A stretch of 64,000 bases of DNA from Welwitschia mirabilis (GCA_051453625.1 JBOZIK010000001.1:20715865-20779864), one strand, 5' to 3'; positions 22,425 to 33,872 are shown, numbered from the stretch's first letter. The notes: generated by a model from the letters alone, not told the origin. A program made the numbers and translations.

Positions 22425-23035
22425 GAGCATGACACTCTATATTAATTATGCAATATTTATTTGAAATCCATGCATTCAATAGTCACCAAATCAAAACCAT
22501 GACATTTTATACTAAGTGTATGAGATCTAGTTCAAGTCCATGATGCCTTAAATTGACTGTACTATGTCTAGTTTAGCTCCATGACATCTAATAATCATCA
22601 AATTGAAACCATGATGTCCTAGAATAAGTGTAAAAGATCGAATTTAGATTCATGATGCCTTGTGATAATTCAATTAGAACTATGGTGCCCTATTCTAATT
22701 TTACATGGTTCCTTTCATATTCATGGCATCCTATATTTACTAAATTAGAACTATGACATCCTATACTAATTGTAAGAGAGCCAATTTAGATCTATGATGC
22801 CTATAATATTTAAATTAGAGCCATGATGCTCTATACAAATGATATAAGGTTAAGTTTATATGCATGACATCCTATAGTCATTAAATCATAACCACGATAT
22901 CCTATTCTAATTATGCAAGATCTGGTTCAAATCCATGATTCCCTATAGTTTACTAAATTAGATTTATGACATCCTTTACTTATTGTACAAGGTTTTTCTT
23001 AGACTCATAATAACCTGTAATCACTAAACTCGAAT
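22425..23035. repeat. Satellite A, left part (about 70 bp unit)
   Basis: Imperfect tandem repeats of 70-71 bp. Each unit holds two copies of a box like ATGATGTCC or ATGACATCC followed by TATA, about 41 and 30 bp apart (for example at 22753, 22794, 22823, 22864, 22894, 22935 and 22966). Between the boxes lie a CTAATTGTACAAGGT-like and an AAATTAGAACC-like linker. The array continues at 29316 after a retrotransposon insertion. It codes for nothing. Confidence 0.85.
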
Positions 23036-24471
23036 TTTTAGATTATGTTTTACTAATTAATGTCAAACTAATGTTTTTAAGTATAGCAAATTTTGTGTAT
23101 CTTGTGTAGAAAATATTAACCACTTACAGGTTAGATGTTAAAGCCATGAATGTCAAAATCTAATCTGGAAATGTGTCAAGTTTAATTACCTTCTTGAGGG
23201 GTTGACCAGACTTTCAAGGGATCAACTGCACTTGGATCATACTCTCAAAATTAAACTAAATTTAGAGGGATCAACTGAATCTCTGATGGATCGACTAGAT
23301 TTGTGATCCTAAAAATAGTATCCTTGAATTAAATATCAAAAGGTCGACTAGACCTATAATGGGGTGGACTAGACATGTGACCTAAGAATAGTATCCCTGA
23401 ACTGAATGTCAAGGGGTCAACTGGATCTATGATAGAGTCAACCAAATTTGTGGACCTGAGAACAGTGCTCTTGAACCAATCATCATGAGGTCGACCGAAC
23501 ACCTAAAGGGGTTGACCAAACCTAATGCAAGAAATTAAAATAAACTTTTATCAGAACTAGTAGGTGACCAGAGAGATTTACAAGGGACCAGATGGGAGTC
23601 GACTAGACCTTAAGGGGTTAATCAGACATGGAGCCGTAAAAAACTAGGACGATTGAAAAGTTCACTTGGGTGACATGTGTAAGTCACGGCACAAGAAGAG
23701 GTCAACCAAACTTTTGAGGGGTCAACTAGCCAGAGAAAAAATGAAATTTTTTATTTGTTATGTATCCGTTAGATATTCGTTTTCTAGTCATTTATAGCCT
23801 TGAAAGTGAATTTTCAATTATAATAAACCATAAACCTTCTAATATAAATAGCCAAGAGAGAGATGATAAAAGAATCTGTTTTTGACTCTTGATTGAAGGA
23901 CTGAATCTTGTGATTTTTACTATATCATCTTGGAATTATACTTTTGATCAAGGACAATTTATCACTTAGTGTATCTGTACATTTAAGGTCAGATCTAGTA
24001 CTTCATTTATTGTATTATCTATAGGAGAAGAGCTCCATTAGAATCATTGTACCAAATAACAAGTGATATTTGTGCATCAAAGGCGTTGTTATCATTATTA
24101 TTACATTCTTTGAAGGTTGAAACTAAGCCTACAAAAGTCCATTGGAAAGGTTATGCCTTAGGCTTAAAAAGTCCATATTCAAAGATTACAAGTAAACCTG
24201 TAATACGTAGAAGAGTTAACAAAGATCCAAATTAGGCTAGGTGATAAGCCGATCATCGAGAGTGGAGTAGGAGGTTTACCAAACCACTATAAATATTGCA
24301 TGCATCTAATTGGTATTTTATGGTCTCTATTAGTTTCATGTTTCTGAATACCTTTTAGTTTATCTTTTCATATAGTGATTTATTTCAAGTAAGTTTTTAT
24401 TATATCATGAGTTTATTCATTTAATCTTTTAGAATCTATTCATCCCCCCTCTAGGGTTCTCTATTCTATCA
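23036..24471 (+). mobile_element. 5' LTR of the Sirevirus-like element
   Basis: It matches 27923-29315 end to end, roughly four bases in five by eye. The left end reads TTTTAGATTATG where the 3' copy has TGTTAGATTATG. The right end is TCTATCA. The copy divergence and mutated terminus indicate an old insertion. Confidence 0.85.
23201..23726 (+). promoter_or_regulatory. Paired GTCGAC-type palindromes in the 5' LTR
   Basis: Hexamers of the form GTCGAC and its decayed forms (GTTGAC, GTCAAC, ATCAAC) occur in pairs at 23201/23221, 23270/23290, 23343/23364, 23416/23437, 23490/23511, 23598/23618 and 23701/23721. Within a pair the spacing is 20-21 bp. The first five pairs repeat every 69-74 bp. Palindromic regulatory blocks are known in Sirevirus LTRs. 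A binding-site role is inferred. Confidence 0.75.
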
Positions 24472-24473
24472 AT

Positions 24474-24485
24474 TAATATCAGAAC
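24474..24485 (+). promoter_or_regulatory. Primer-binding site, initiator tRNA-Met type
   Basis: TAATATCAGAAC, two bases after the LTR, matches TGGTATCAGAGC (complement of the tRNA-Met 3' end) at 9 of 12 positions. All three differences are G to A. Confidence 0.75.
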
Positions 24486-24629
24486 TAAGTTGGGTCCATT
24501 ATTAGATTTTAACCAATCTAGAGTTTGAAACCCAAATATGAGTAATCCCTCTATTGATTTTTCAAATACACCCTTCTTAGATACATTTATTCTTATTGGT
24601 ATTTTTTCGATAATATGTGGATATATTTT

Positions 24630-24999
24630 CAATTAGATTACAAACAATGGAAATGCAAAGGAGTTAACGAAAAGTAACAATAGATTAGTTCAAAAATCTG
24701 GCAAAGACAAGAGACTTTCTTTCATGGCAAATATGCCTTCTTTATAGAATTTGCCCAACACATTAGAGCATGATGATTTAGATGTGATTGATGAAGAACA
24801 GGATGAGCTGCAAGACACTTGTCAAGAACTGTACCTAAAATGTGAAAAGTTCACTAAAAGGATAAATGATCTAAACAAGATTGTAAAGTGTCTTACCAAG
24901 GAAAAGGAGGAAATGGAATCAAGATTAAAGAGGATTAAATTTGAAAACTTTAATGGAATCAAGATTAAAGAGGATTAAATTTGAAAACTTTAATATCAT
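24630..24999 (+). pseudogene. gag: Copia gag C-terminal remnant with coiled coil
   Basis: Plus strand: FMANMPSL* near 24725, then a 75-codon open frame (24751-24978) that is strongly charged. It contains DEEQDELQDTCQELYLKCEKF and a Lys/Glu-rich segment likely to form a coiled coil. This is the stretch that follows the zinc knuckle in Sirevirus-type gag, usually reading like F-M-A-x-x, an acidic patch, then Y-D-E-L-x-D-A-x-x-E-L. The capsid domain and zinc knuckle are absent: only about 150 bp separate the primer site from this point, so most of gag has been deleted. A 40 bp tandem duplication at its end shifts the frame. Confidence 0.6.
24912..24991 (+). repeat. Perfect 40 bp tandem duplication
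   Basis: Two identical 40-base units (24912-24951 and 24952-24991, starting AATGGAATCAAGATTAAAG). Forty is not a multiple of three, so the duplication shifts the gag frame. The two copies are identical while the surrounding element is heavily mutated, so the duplication is recent. Confidence 0.9.
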
Positions 25000-25740
25000 C
25001 ATATAGGTAAATGAGTTATCTCATTTTTTTTAATAAATTTTTTGGTGGTTCTTCTAAATTAAAACAGATGCTTAGAGTTTAGAAACCTGCTAGTGATAAG
25101 TTGGGTATTGGGTTCATCTCTCAATAACCTCAAAAGCAATAAAATTAGGTAACATGGCAAAGTAAGTTCTTCTCAAAAGTTACTTATCATTTCTGTAGAA
25201 AAATTGGTCCTTTAAAATTTTTATGCAATGCTAGAAAATTAATTTTATTCTAAACCTCAATTAATACTTTTCTTTTTAAATTCATTTCAAAAGGATGTAT
25301 ACCACATAAGTCTAAAAAGATTGTGTAGGTAAAAGCTAATGTCCTTAAAAGTATTTTAATTTAGATAGCTTTCAAGGTATTAAATAGTAATATCTAGGAC
25401 CTGGATAGTGTGTATTCAAGGAATATACTAGAATACAAATCAAGGTTTAAGTAATTAAGCAATTTTAATGAAAGAGAGATGACTTATGGTGATAACGAAA
25501 GAGCAAAAATAGAAGGAATTAAAAGAATCAATGGAGGTAACCTTCCTAGAATTAATGAAGTTTTGTATGTAAATGTTTTGAAGCATTAGTTAAATATGTA
25601 ATAAAGGTCATACGGTAGTAATTGATAAATCAAAATGTGAAATTTTACATGAAAAATCTAATGATGTAATTCTTAGAGCAAGTAGAATAGACAACGTATA
25701 TAACATAGATTAATTGTTTGCTCCATGTTGTTTTTTAAAT
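25000..25740 (+). other. Unreadable pol segment of the Sirevirus-like element
   Basis: This position should hold the protease and the start of the integrase module. I see only scattered stops and frameshifts and no safe motif. Confidence 0.4.
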
Positions 25741-25743
25741 GTT

Positions 25744-26428
25744 CCTCAAGAAGATCTTTGGGATAAACAACTAGGTCATGTTAATTATGATTGGTTGAAA
25801 ATAATTATTTGTAAAAACATTGTGAAAGGTATCCCTAAGATAAACATAGAAAAACAAGATTTATGTAATGCGTGTTAAAAAGGAAAATAAATAAGGACTT
25901 CACATAAAAGTAAAAATCAGACTTCCACTACTATGTCATTAGAGCTTATCCATATAGATCTAGTAGGTATTTCTCAAACTCAAAGTCTAGGTGATAAACG
26001 TTATTTTCTCACTATGGCTAATGACTCCTGTAGATATACTTGGATAGCCTTCCTATCAAAAAAGTTTAAAGCATACCAATTTTGGGTTGAGATATGAAAA
26101 TAATTCAAAATGAAAAAAGTTATACCATACAAAAAATAAGAAGTGGTCATGGTGGTGAATTTGAAAATGATTTTTTTGAGAAATATTGTATCGATAATGT
26201 AATTGATCATTAATTTTTAGCCCTAAATAGACCACAAAAAAATGGTATAGCTGAAAGAAAGAATAGAGTCCTTCAAGAAATGATATGAACCATGTTAAAT
26301 GATAAAGAGGTCTCTAAATCATTTTGGACTGAGAAAGTTAGCACAAGATGCTATATTATTAACAAAGTATATCTTAGGCCATGTATAGATAAAACTCCAT
26401 CTAAGCTATGGACAGGAAGATAACCTAA
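25744..26428 (+). pseudogene. Ty1/copia integrase remnant (pre-integrase zinc domain and core)
   Basis: The GAG-pre-integrase segment reads DDLWDKQLGHVNYDWLKI, then GIPKINIEKQDLCNAC, with its His/Cys zinc pattern. The core follows: LELIHIDLVG, GDKRYFLTM and RYTWIAFLSKK at about 25938-26065. Then PQKNGIAERKNRVLQEM is at about 26233-26285 and KTPSKLWTGR just before the N run. The first catalytic Asp block (H-I-D-L) is visible. The D-N/H-G-G-E-F block lies near 26145-26170 (HGGEFEND). About seven stops or frameshifts break it. Confidence 0.85.
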
Positions 26429-26528
26429 NNNNNNNNNNNNNNNNNNNNNNNNNNNNNNNNNNNNNNNNNNNNNNNNNNNNNNNNNNNNNNNNNNNNNNNN
26501 NNNNNNNNNNNNNNNNNNNNNNNNNNNN
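26429..26528. other. Assembly gap of 100 N inside pol
   Basis: The flanks are the end of the integrase core and the RNase H domain. In intact Sireviruses these are separated by the whole reverse transcriptase, far more than 100 bp. Either the gap size is a placeholder or the RT was deleted. Confidence 0.8.
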
Positions 26529-27075
26529 GTGCAAGTTATCAATCCCAACCAAAAGAATCACATCTACAAGTAGTAAAAAAAATAATTAGGTACGTAAAAG
26601 GCACATGTTCTTATAACTTGTGGTATCCTACAGAGACATCCCTTGAGCTTGCAGGTTTTAGTGATGTGAATTGGGCTGGTTGTAAAGATGATAAAAAGAC
26701 CTCAAGTGAAAATTGTTTTCTACTAGGTTCATGCTTAGTAGGATGGACAAGTAAGAAATAAAACTCCATCTCTCTTTCAACTACAGAAGCAGAGTATATT
26801 GCAGTAGGTAGTTGTACTCATCTTTTATGGATGAAAGAAATGCTAAAGGATTTTGGTGTTAATTTTAAACAATTTCCTATCTTTTGTGATAATACTAGTG
26901 CTACAAACATATCTAATAATCCTATTCAGCACTCAAGAACCAAACATATTGAGCTAAGGAATTATTTTCTAAGGGAACAAGTTGAAAAAGGGCACATCTC
27001 TATGAACTTATAAGTACTAATCAACAGCTAGCAGATATTTTTACTAAACTCCTAAACTTTGATATCTTTCTTTGT
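26529..27075 (+). pseudogene. Ty1/copia RNase H remnant
   Basis: The best-preserved coding stretch of the element. ASYQSQPKESHLQVVK and RYVKGTCSYNLWY are followed by the RNase H start FSDVNWAGCKDDKKT (usually D-A-D-W-A-G), then SCLVGWTSKK*NSISLSTTEA (the K-Q before N-S-I is K-stop), EYIAVGSCTHLLWMKEML, FCDNTSATNISNNPI and HSRTKHIELRNYFLREQVEKG. One frame runs from about 26831 to 27013 without a stop. The catalytic acids of the S-T-x-A-E-Y and D-N blocks are present. It ends in DIFTKLLNF in a shifted frame. The upstream RT is missing or in the gap. Confidence 0.9.
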
Positions 27076-27922
27076 CTCAGAAATGAACTAGGGGTTATCT
27101 CGCTATTGTATGGCTGATTTCAGGATGATTTATTAGATCTATGATTCAATCGACTAGAGTGATTGATCGACTGGAATAAAATCTCGGTCACCCGGACCCT
27201 CTCAGTTCTGTAGGCTCCTTCTGAGGAAGCTAGTAGCACAGAACAAAAGTCAGTTATAAAAGAGGCTTTGTTTTATCAATTTAAATCTTTTCTATGTCAT
27301 TATGTTGATTCTCTATTTTTGTTTGTCTTTTTGTCTTTTTTGTCATTGATGTCAAAAGGGGGAAAATTAGTTGTATATTTCTTAGGAATTTAGATCTTAT
27401 ATTCTCAGATGTTATGCTTTCAGATGTAGCTTACTCTTGATGAACACTTTTACTTTGTAATGCTTATGTTTAATGAAATAAAAATTCACTTGTTTTATGC
27501 TTTCAATTTGTGTTTTAAATAGTTTTTTGTGTAATTCAAAGATCCATACGAGCTTAAAATTTTTCTATGATGAAACTTAAGGATCCAAATGATGTTTATC
27601 TTATATTTGCAATGAACTACAACTGTCTAAAATATTGTATGATGTTATTCTATATTTAAAATGAATTTTAAATAATCAAAGTGATAAAATTTATGTGATC
27701 AAAATGTGCTTCTCATAAATATTGGTTCTTAACTCTGCAAATGTTCATCTTAAATTGTTTTCATTTTAGGACAAAATCAGACTTATCAAAATGTCTTTAA
27801 TTGATTTCAAAAGGCTTAATATTTTTGCAAAGAATAATAGGAATTTCATAAGGGGGAGTTTTCTCAATGTTAAATATTTTTACAACTAAGTATTATTTAC
27901 AATCAATGTCAAAGGAGTAGAT
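27076..27922 (+). other. 3' untranslated region of the Sirevirus-like element with repeated purine tracts
   Basis: There is no recognisable envelope-like frame. Purine-rich runs occur at about 27354-27367 (AAAAGGGGGAAAATT), about 27849-27858 (TAAGGGGGAG) and 27911-27921 (AAAGGAGTAGA). The last abuts the 3' LTR and is the functional-position polypurine tract. Multiple purine tracts upstream of the 3' LTR are a known Sirevirus trait. Confidence 0.65.
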
Positions 27923-29315
27923 TGTTAGATTATGTTTTATCAATTGATGTCAAACTAATGTTTTCTGTGTAGCAAATTTTATGTATCTTGTGAAGAAAAT
28001 ATTAACCACTTATAGGTTAGATACTAAAGTTATAAATGTTAAAATCTGATCACTGGAAATCTATCACGTTCAATTACCTTCTTAAGGGGTCGACCGGACT
28101 TTCAAGGAGTTAACTACATCTAAATCATACTCTCAGAATTGAAATAAATTCAAAAGGGTCGATCGGATCTCTGTGGGGTCAATCAGATTTGTAATCTTAA
28201 GAATAGTATCCCTAAACTGAATGTCAAGGGGTTGACCACACCTATGATGGGGTCTACCAAGCATGTGACCTGAGAATAATATTCCTGAATTGGGGTCGAC
28301 CCGATCTATGATGGGGTTGACCGGATTTGTGAACCTAAGAACAATACTCCTAAACTGATCGTCATGAGGTCGACTGGACACCTGAAAGAGTCAACCGGAC
28401 CTGATATAGGAAATTGGAATAAAATTTTATCAGGATTAGCAGGCGACTAGATAGATTTGTGGGTGACCAGATGGGGATTAACCGAGCCCTGAAGGGTTGA
28501 CTAGACATGGAGCCATAAGAAACTAGGATGGTCAAAAAGTTCACTCAGGCGATCTGTGTAAGTCACGACACTAGGAGCGGTCAATCTAACTTTTGAGGGG
28601 TTAATCAACCAAAATGGAAATAAAATTTTCTATTCCATTAGAAGCACATTTTTAATTATAATAAACCCTAAAAACCTTGCAATATAAGTAGACAAGAGAG
28701 AGATGATAAAAGAATCTTTTTTACACTCTTGATCGAAGGACTGAATCTTGTGATTTTTACTGTAGCATCTTGGCATTATACTCCTAATCAAGAACAATCT
28801 ATCACTTGTTGTATCTATACATTCAAGGTCAAATCTAGTACTTCATTTATTGTATTATCTATAGGAGAAGATTTCCAATGGAATCATTGTACTGAAGAAT
28901 AAGTGATATTTGTGCATCAAATTCATTCTTATCATTACTATTACATCCTCTAAAGGTTGAGACTAAGCCTATAAAAGTCCACTGAAAAGGTTGTAACTTA
29001 GCCTAAAATTATAGGTAAACCTATAATACCTGGAAGAGTTAACAAAGATTTAGATCAGGCTAAGTGATAAGCCAATCATCAAGAGTAAAGTAGGAGGTTT
29101 CCTGAACCAATATAAATCTTGCGTGCATCTGATTGGTATTTTATGCTCCTATTAGTTTCATTTTTTCTGAATACCCTTTAGTTTATCTTTTCATACATAA
29201 GTTTATTAGTGATTTATGTCAATCAAGTTTTTATTATATCATGAGTTTATTCATTTAATCTAATGTAAACTATTCAACCCCCCCACCCCTCCCTTTAGGG
29301 TTCTTAATCCTATCA
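27923..29315 (+). mobile_element. 3' LTR of the Sirevirus-like element
   Basis: It starts TGTTAGATTATG and ends CCTATCA, 1393 bp. The same seven palindrome pairs as in the 5' copy are present (for example starts 28089/28109, 28231/28252, 28295/28316, 28369/28390). It keeps some CpG sites intact where the 5' copy has TG or CA. Confidence 0.85.
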
Positions 29316-31780
29316 AGAATCACATCGTTTTGTATTGATTGTATGAAATACAGTTTAAACTCGTTACATCTTATTATCATTAACTCAAACTAATAGTACC
29401 TTGTATTGAGTGTACAAGGTCTATTTTTTATCTATGGCATTCTATAGATATCAAAATAAAGCCATGGCATCCTATACTAGTTGTTTAAGGTTCAGTTTAA
29501 AACCATAATGATTTATAATCACTAAATCCAAACTATAATCACTAAATCTGAGCTATAGAGCCTTATACTACTTGTATAACATTTAGTTTAGGTCCATGAC
29601 ATCCTACAGTCATCAAATTGAAACAAGAATGCTTTATACTAACTGTATAGAATCTAATTCAAATTCATAGCATCCTATAGTCACCAAATTAAAATCATAA
29701 CATCCTATACTAACTATATTAGTTTCAGATTAGATCCATAACATTCTACAAACATTAAATCAAAACTATAACATCCTATACTAATTGTAGTAGCTCTAAG
29801 TTAGATCCATAATACCTTATAGACACTAAATCAAAATCATAATGCCTTATACTGATTATATAAGATCTAAGTTAAATCCTTAACATCTTATAGATATGAA
29901 ATTAGAACCATGATGCCTTATACTAACTTTCAAAGGTTCAATTCAGATTCATGGTGCTCTATAAATATTAAATCACAATTACAACACTCTAGTTGATTCT
30001 ATAAGATCCATGTTAGATTCATAATTCCCTACATACATCAAATTAGAACCATATCATCCTATACTAACTATACAAGGTCTAGATTAGATCCATGTCATCC
30101 TACAAAATCATAATGCCCTATACTATACATGGTCTATATTAGATACATGATGCCTTTTAGTCATCAAGTTAGAAACATGTCATCCTATATTGATTATGTA
30201 ATGTTCAAGTTGGATTCATATCATCCTATAGACATCAAATTAAGATCATGGTATCCTATGCTAATTGTACAAGTTAAAATCAAATTCATTACATCATATA
30301 AGCATTAAATAATAATAATGGCATCCTATACTAACTGTTCTAAGTTAGATCGATGATGTTCTATAATCAAATTAGAACCATAGTATTCTATACTAACTTA
30401 ATAAGGCTTAGGTCATATCATAATGTTGTATACATATTAAATTAGAATTATGATTCTTTATATTAATTATATAAACTTTAGGTTAAATTCATAGCATTTT
30501 ATAAGCATTAAATTAAAACCATAATGACTTATACTAATTATACAAGATTTAGATCAGATCCATGATGCTCTATAGATACTAAATTAGAATCATAGCATCC
30601 TATATTAATTGTACAAGTTCTAGGTTAGATTTTGGTGCCTTATAAACACTAAATCAAAAACATAACACCTTACACTAACTATCTAAGATTCAAGAAATGA
30701 AAACCATGATGTCCTAAACTAATTGTATAAGGTATTGAATAGATTCATGGCATCTTATAAACATCAAATTAGAGCCACAACATTCCATACTAATTGTTTA
30801 AGATTTATGTTAGATCCAAATGCCCTATACACACTAAATTAGAATCATTTCTTCTTATGTTAACTACACAAGGTTCAAGTCAGAGTTGTGATGTCCTATA
30901 AATGTCCAATTAAAACCAGACTCCTTATGTTAACTATACAAGATTCCAGTTAGATTCATAATGCCCCATAAATATAAAATCATGATCATAACACTCTATA
31001 CTAACTATACAAGGTTTATATAAAATTCATGATGTCCTATAGACATCAAGTGAAAACCATTGTGTCCTATACTAATCATACAAGGTTTAGGTTAGGTCCA
31101 TGGTGCTATATAGTATTAAGCTAGAATCATAATGTCCTAGACTAATTATACAAAGCTCAAGTCAAATCCATAACAGCTTATGGACACTAAGTTATAAGAA
31201 TGACCCTTTATACTAGTTGTAAAAGATCCAAGTTAAATCTATAGTACCTTGTAGACACCAAATCAGAACCATGACATTCCATATTAATTATACAAGATTT
31301 AACTTAAATTAATGATTTTTTATAGATATTAAACTAAAATCATGATGTTGTATATTAACTATACTAGATCTTATTCAAATTCATGATGCCCTATAAACAC
31401 TAAGTTAGAACCATGGTATCATATACTAACTATACAAAGTTTAGGTCAGATTCATAACATTATATATACACTAAATCAATTCATGACATCATATACTAAG
31501 TTGATGATATTTCATTAACTTAGAATCATGATATTGATATCCTATGCTAAGTCAATAACATTTCATTAATTCAGAATCAAAATCATAATGGTCTATACTA
31601 AGTTGATAACCTTCCATTATCTCAGAATTAGAACCATGATGTCCTATGATGTCATATACTCAGAACTATGATGTCATATACTAAGTGGTAAACTTCTAGT
31701 GGCTTAAAATCAAAATCATGACACTCTATTTTGAGTTATTTGGCTTTCATTAACTCAAAATTACAATCATAGTACCTAAT
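29316..31780. repeat. Satellite A, right part
   Basis: Continuation of the satellite at 22425-23035, with some 35 units of about 70 bp. The box sequence varies between ATGATGTCC, ATGACATCC, ATGATGCCC and ATGGCATCC, always followed by TATA-like bases. From about 31480 to 31770 the linker changes to AAGTTGATAACATTTCATTAACTCAGAA and the period shortens to about 55-60 bp, a distinct edge variant. No coding function is visible. Confidence 0.85.
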
Positions 31781-32447
31781 ATTAAGTTATGACCTAATGA
31801 GGTACATCCAAGTATTACATCAGTTAATAATAAAAGGTTAAGTTAGGCTATTAATCAAGTATTATTTTGATTATTCATTAATATTGCTTAACAATCATTT
31901 ACCTAAGGTGCAATATTACTTTTTTTCCTATAAAAGCAGGTAAGGTAAGTCTTTGACATATTTCATCCTTCCTTCTTAATTCCTTCTAACATAATTGTCA
32001 CTTTTCCTTTTTTTGTCTTATATATTTTTATTTAGTTTACATTAGTCCTTCTTGTTACCTCACTTTCCTTTTAAAATTTTATTTTTACAAGGAATAAAGT
32101 TATCAAGAATTCTAAATCTCTTTAAGAACACTTTCTTTAAAAAAAAAGTCACATTTATCAAATTTTAAATGAATTATTTCTCATAGATATTTTCTAAACA
32201 TCAAATGTATTATTTGCAACTTATATTTTATTGATGAATGATCTTATAACTTACTAAATCATCCTAAATTTCAATGGGTAGTAGAATTAAAACTATCAAA
32301 TCTTCTTTTATTTTCTTATTTCAATGTTAGATCACCAAAGTTTTACATGAATCTTAACCATATATATGCTTCTTTTGATCATTGTTCATCTTCATTTAGT
32401 CATCCACATTTTGATAGGATAGGTGTTACCCTCAAGTGATGGTTTAA
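31781..32447. other. Unrecognised AT-rich spacer
   Basis: Between the satellite edge and the next LTR. Nothing recognised. TTTAA at 32443-32447 is the possible decayed target-site duplication of the next element. Confidence 0.45.
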
Positions 32448-33858
32448 TGTTGGAGTGTGGATTGTGTAATGAATCTTATATTTCCTATAATGAATCTTTG
32501 ATCTTGAGTACCTAGAGGTCTTTAATAAAATACACATGAAAATACACTATTATGTGGGAGTCAACCCATTTGTCATACTCTAGAGAGGAAATTCAAAGAG
32601 AAAATTTTAAGATTACTAAAAATGATTTCTATTCTTAATTTTAGAATTAAAATGTGATGTAATAGATGAAATGAGAAATGCAAGATAAATGCAAAAAATG
32701 CAATGCAACCTAAATGTAAATTCTAGCTAGTCCACCAACTTATTGTTATCCAAGTTAGCCCTCATAATCTATATCAACTTATGGATACCTGTCACTTAAC
32801 TATAATGATGTAAGATATAAGAAAGATAAAAAGAGATTTTATAAAAAGAACACTTCAACTAATATTTTATTAATCAAAATGCTCCGCATCTAGTTATAAA
32901 GTAATAGCTCCTTAATTAAGGAGACACAACCCAACACTAAGCAAAGCCCTTCTTTATAATGGTTACAAAGTAATAGCTTCTTATGAAGGAGACACATCCC
33001 AACATTGAGAAAATCCCTTCTCTACAACTTGTAGGATGCATCCCTTGCTCAATCAGTCTTCAAATATTATAATAATAACTCATGCAACTAATATTAGTAA
33101 TGAAGGACCTAAGAAGGTATTTATAGTTTTCAAGATGACTCTTAGAATCACTGAAGATTCATAACAAAGCAAAGGCCATTATTGTAATGATTACATAAAT
33201 GATGGAGTTTGTTTTATATTCTTCATGTCTTCTTCATGTCTTCTTATCTTCCAAATAATGAGGTGGATGACCACTAATCTTTTCTCTTCTCATGGCTCCT
33301 TGTATTCCATGTGACTATTCGCTTTCCATCTTTCATGATCGTTGATCTTCCTTCTTCACACACCTTCTTGTCTTCTTACTGAGTCCATAAGTATAAAGTG
33401 ATCAATTCCCCAATTAAGTGTAAGAACATGATATTTGTATTATGTTTATTTAGAAGGCCAATGATGATAATAGTATTGGAGGTGTTTGGTACTAAACTTC
33501 TTTCATCTTTTAACACATTCTTTGAAAGACAGTAATATACCTATTCATGTTAATGAAAGCACATAACATGTTCTTGGTATAACATCTTCTTGATTATGTG
33601 GGAGTTATTCTTGATGTAACATCTTCTTGATGTCTTTTAGAATGTCTTCTTGATGTAACATCTTATTTGCACAAATGTATTCTTAGCATGTCTTTCTTAA
33701 ATGCTTCATAATTACTCCACTTTTATCTAAATTATTATTATTTCTTTGTCTTTGTTCTTCATCATCAAAAGTGATTTATATCAGTATTAAACCTATAAAA
33801 AGAACTAAAAAACACACTTCAAACATGACCTTAAATATTACCAATTAGACTCATAACA
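32448..33858 (-). mobile_element. 3' LTR of the Tat/Athila-type element
   Basis: It matches 38495-39914 along its full length (for example GATCTTTGATCTTGAGTACC... and GTCAACCCATTT in both). On the minus strand it begins TGTTATGAGTC and ends in CA at 32448. Confidence 0.85.
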
Positions 33859-33872
33859 TAGCCCCCCCAAAT
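33859..33872 (-). promoter_or_regulatory. Polypurine tract
   Basis: The minus strand reads TTTGGGGGGGCTA immediately before the LTR start TGTTATGAG, the expected place and composition for the plus-strand primer. Confidence 0.75.

Larger units (their letters stand above)
23036..29315 (+). mobile_element. Sirevirus-like Ty1/copia retrotransposon inserted in satellite A
   Basis: A full-span element of 6280 bp with both LTRs, a primer-binding site, gag, integrase and RNase H remnants and a polypurine tract. It is flanked by CGAAT (23031-23035) and AGAAT (29316-29320), a 5 bp target-site duplication with one mismatch. The LTR start reads TT on the left and TG on the right. Satellite A lies on both sides. 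The class is supported by the initiator-tRNA-Met primer site and domain order. Extra purine tracts upstream of the 3' LTR and palindrome-rich LTRs point to the Sirevirus (Maximus/SIRE) lineage. Confidence 0.85.

Noticed and set aside
28133-28544. Minus-strand frames of 60-82 codons with repeated RPH/GRP-like residues
   Set aside because: They are translations of the paired palindrome repeats inside the 3' LTR.
22425-31780. CRISPR-like array
   Set aside because: The regular spacing is of imperfect repeats with similar, not unique, spacers; this is a plant satellite.
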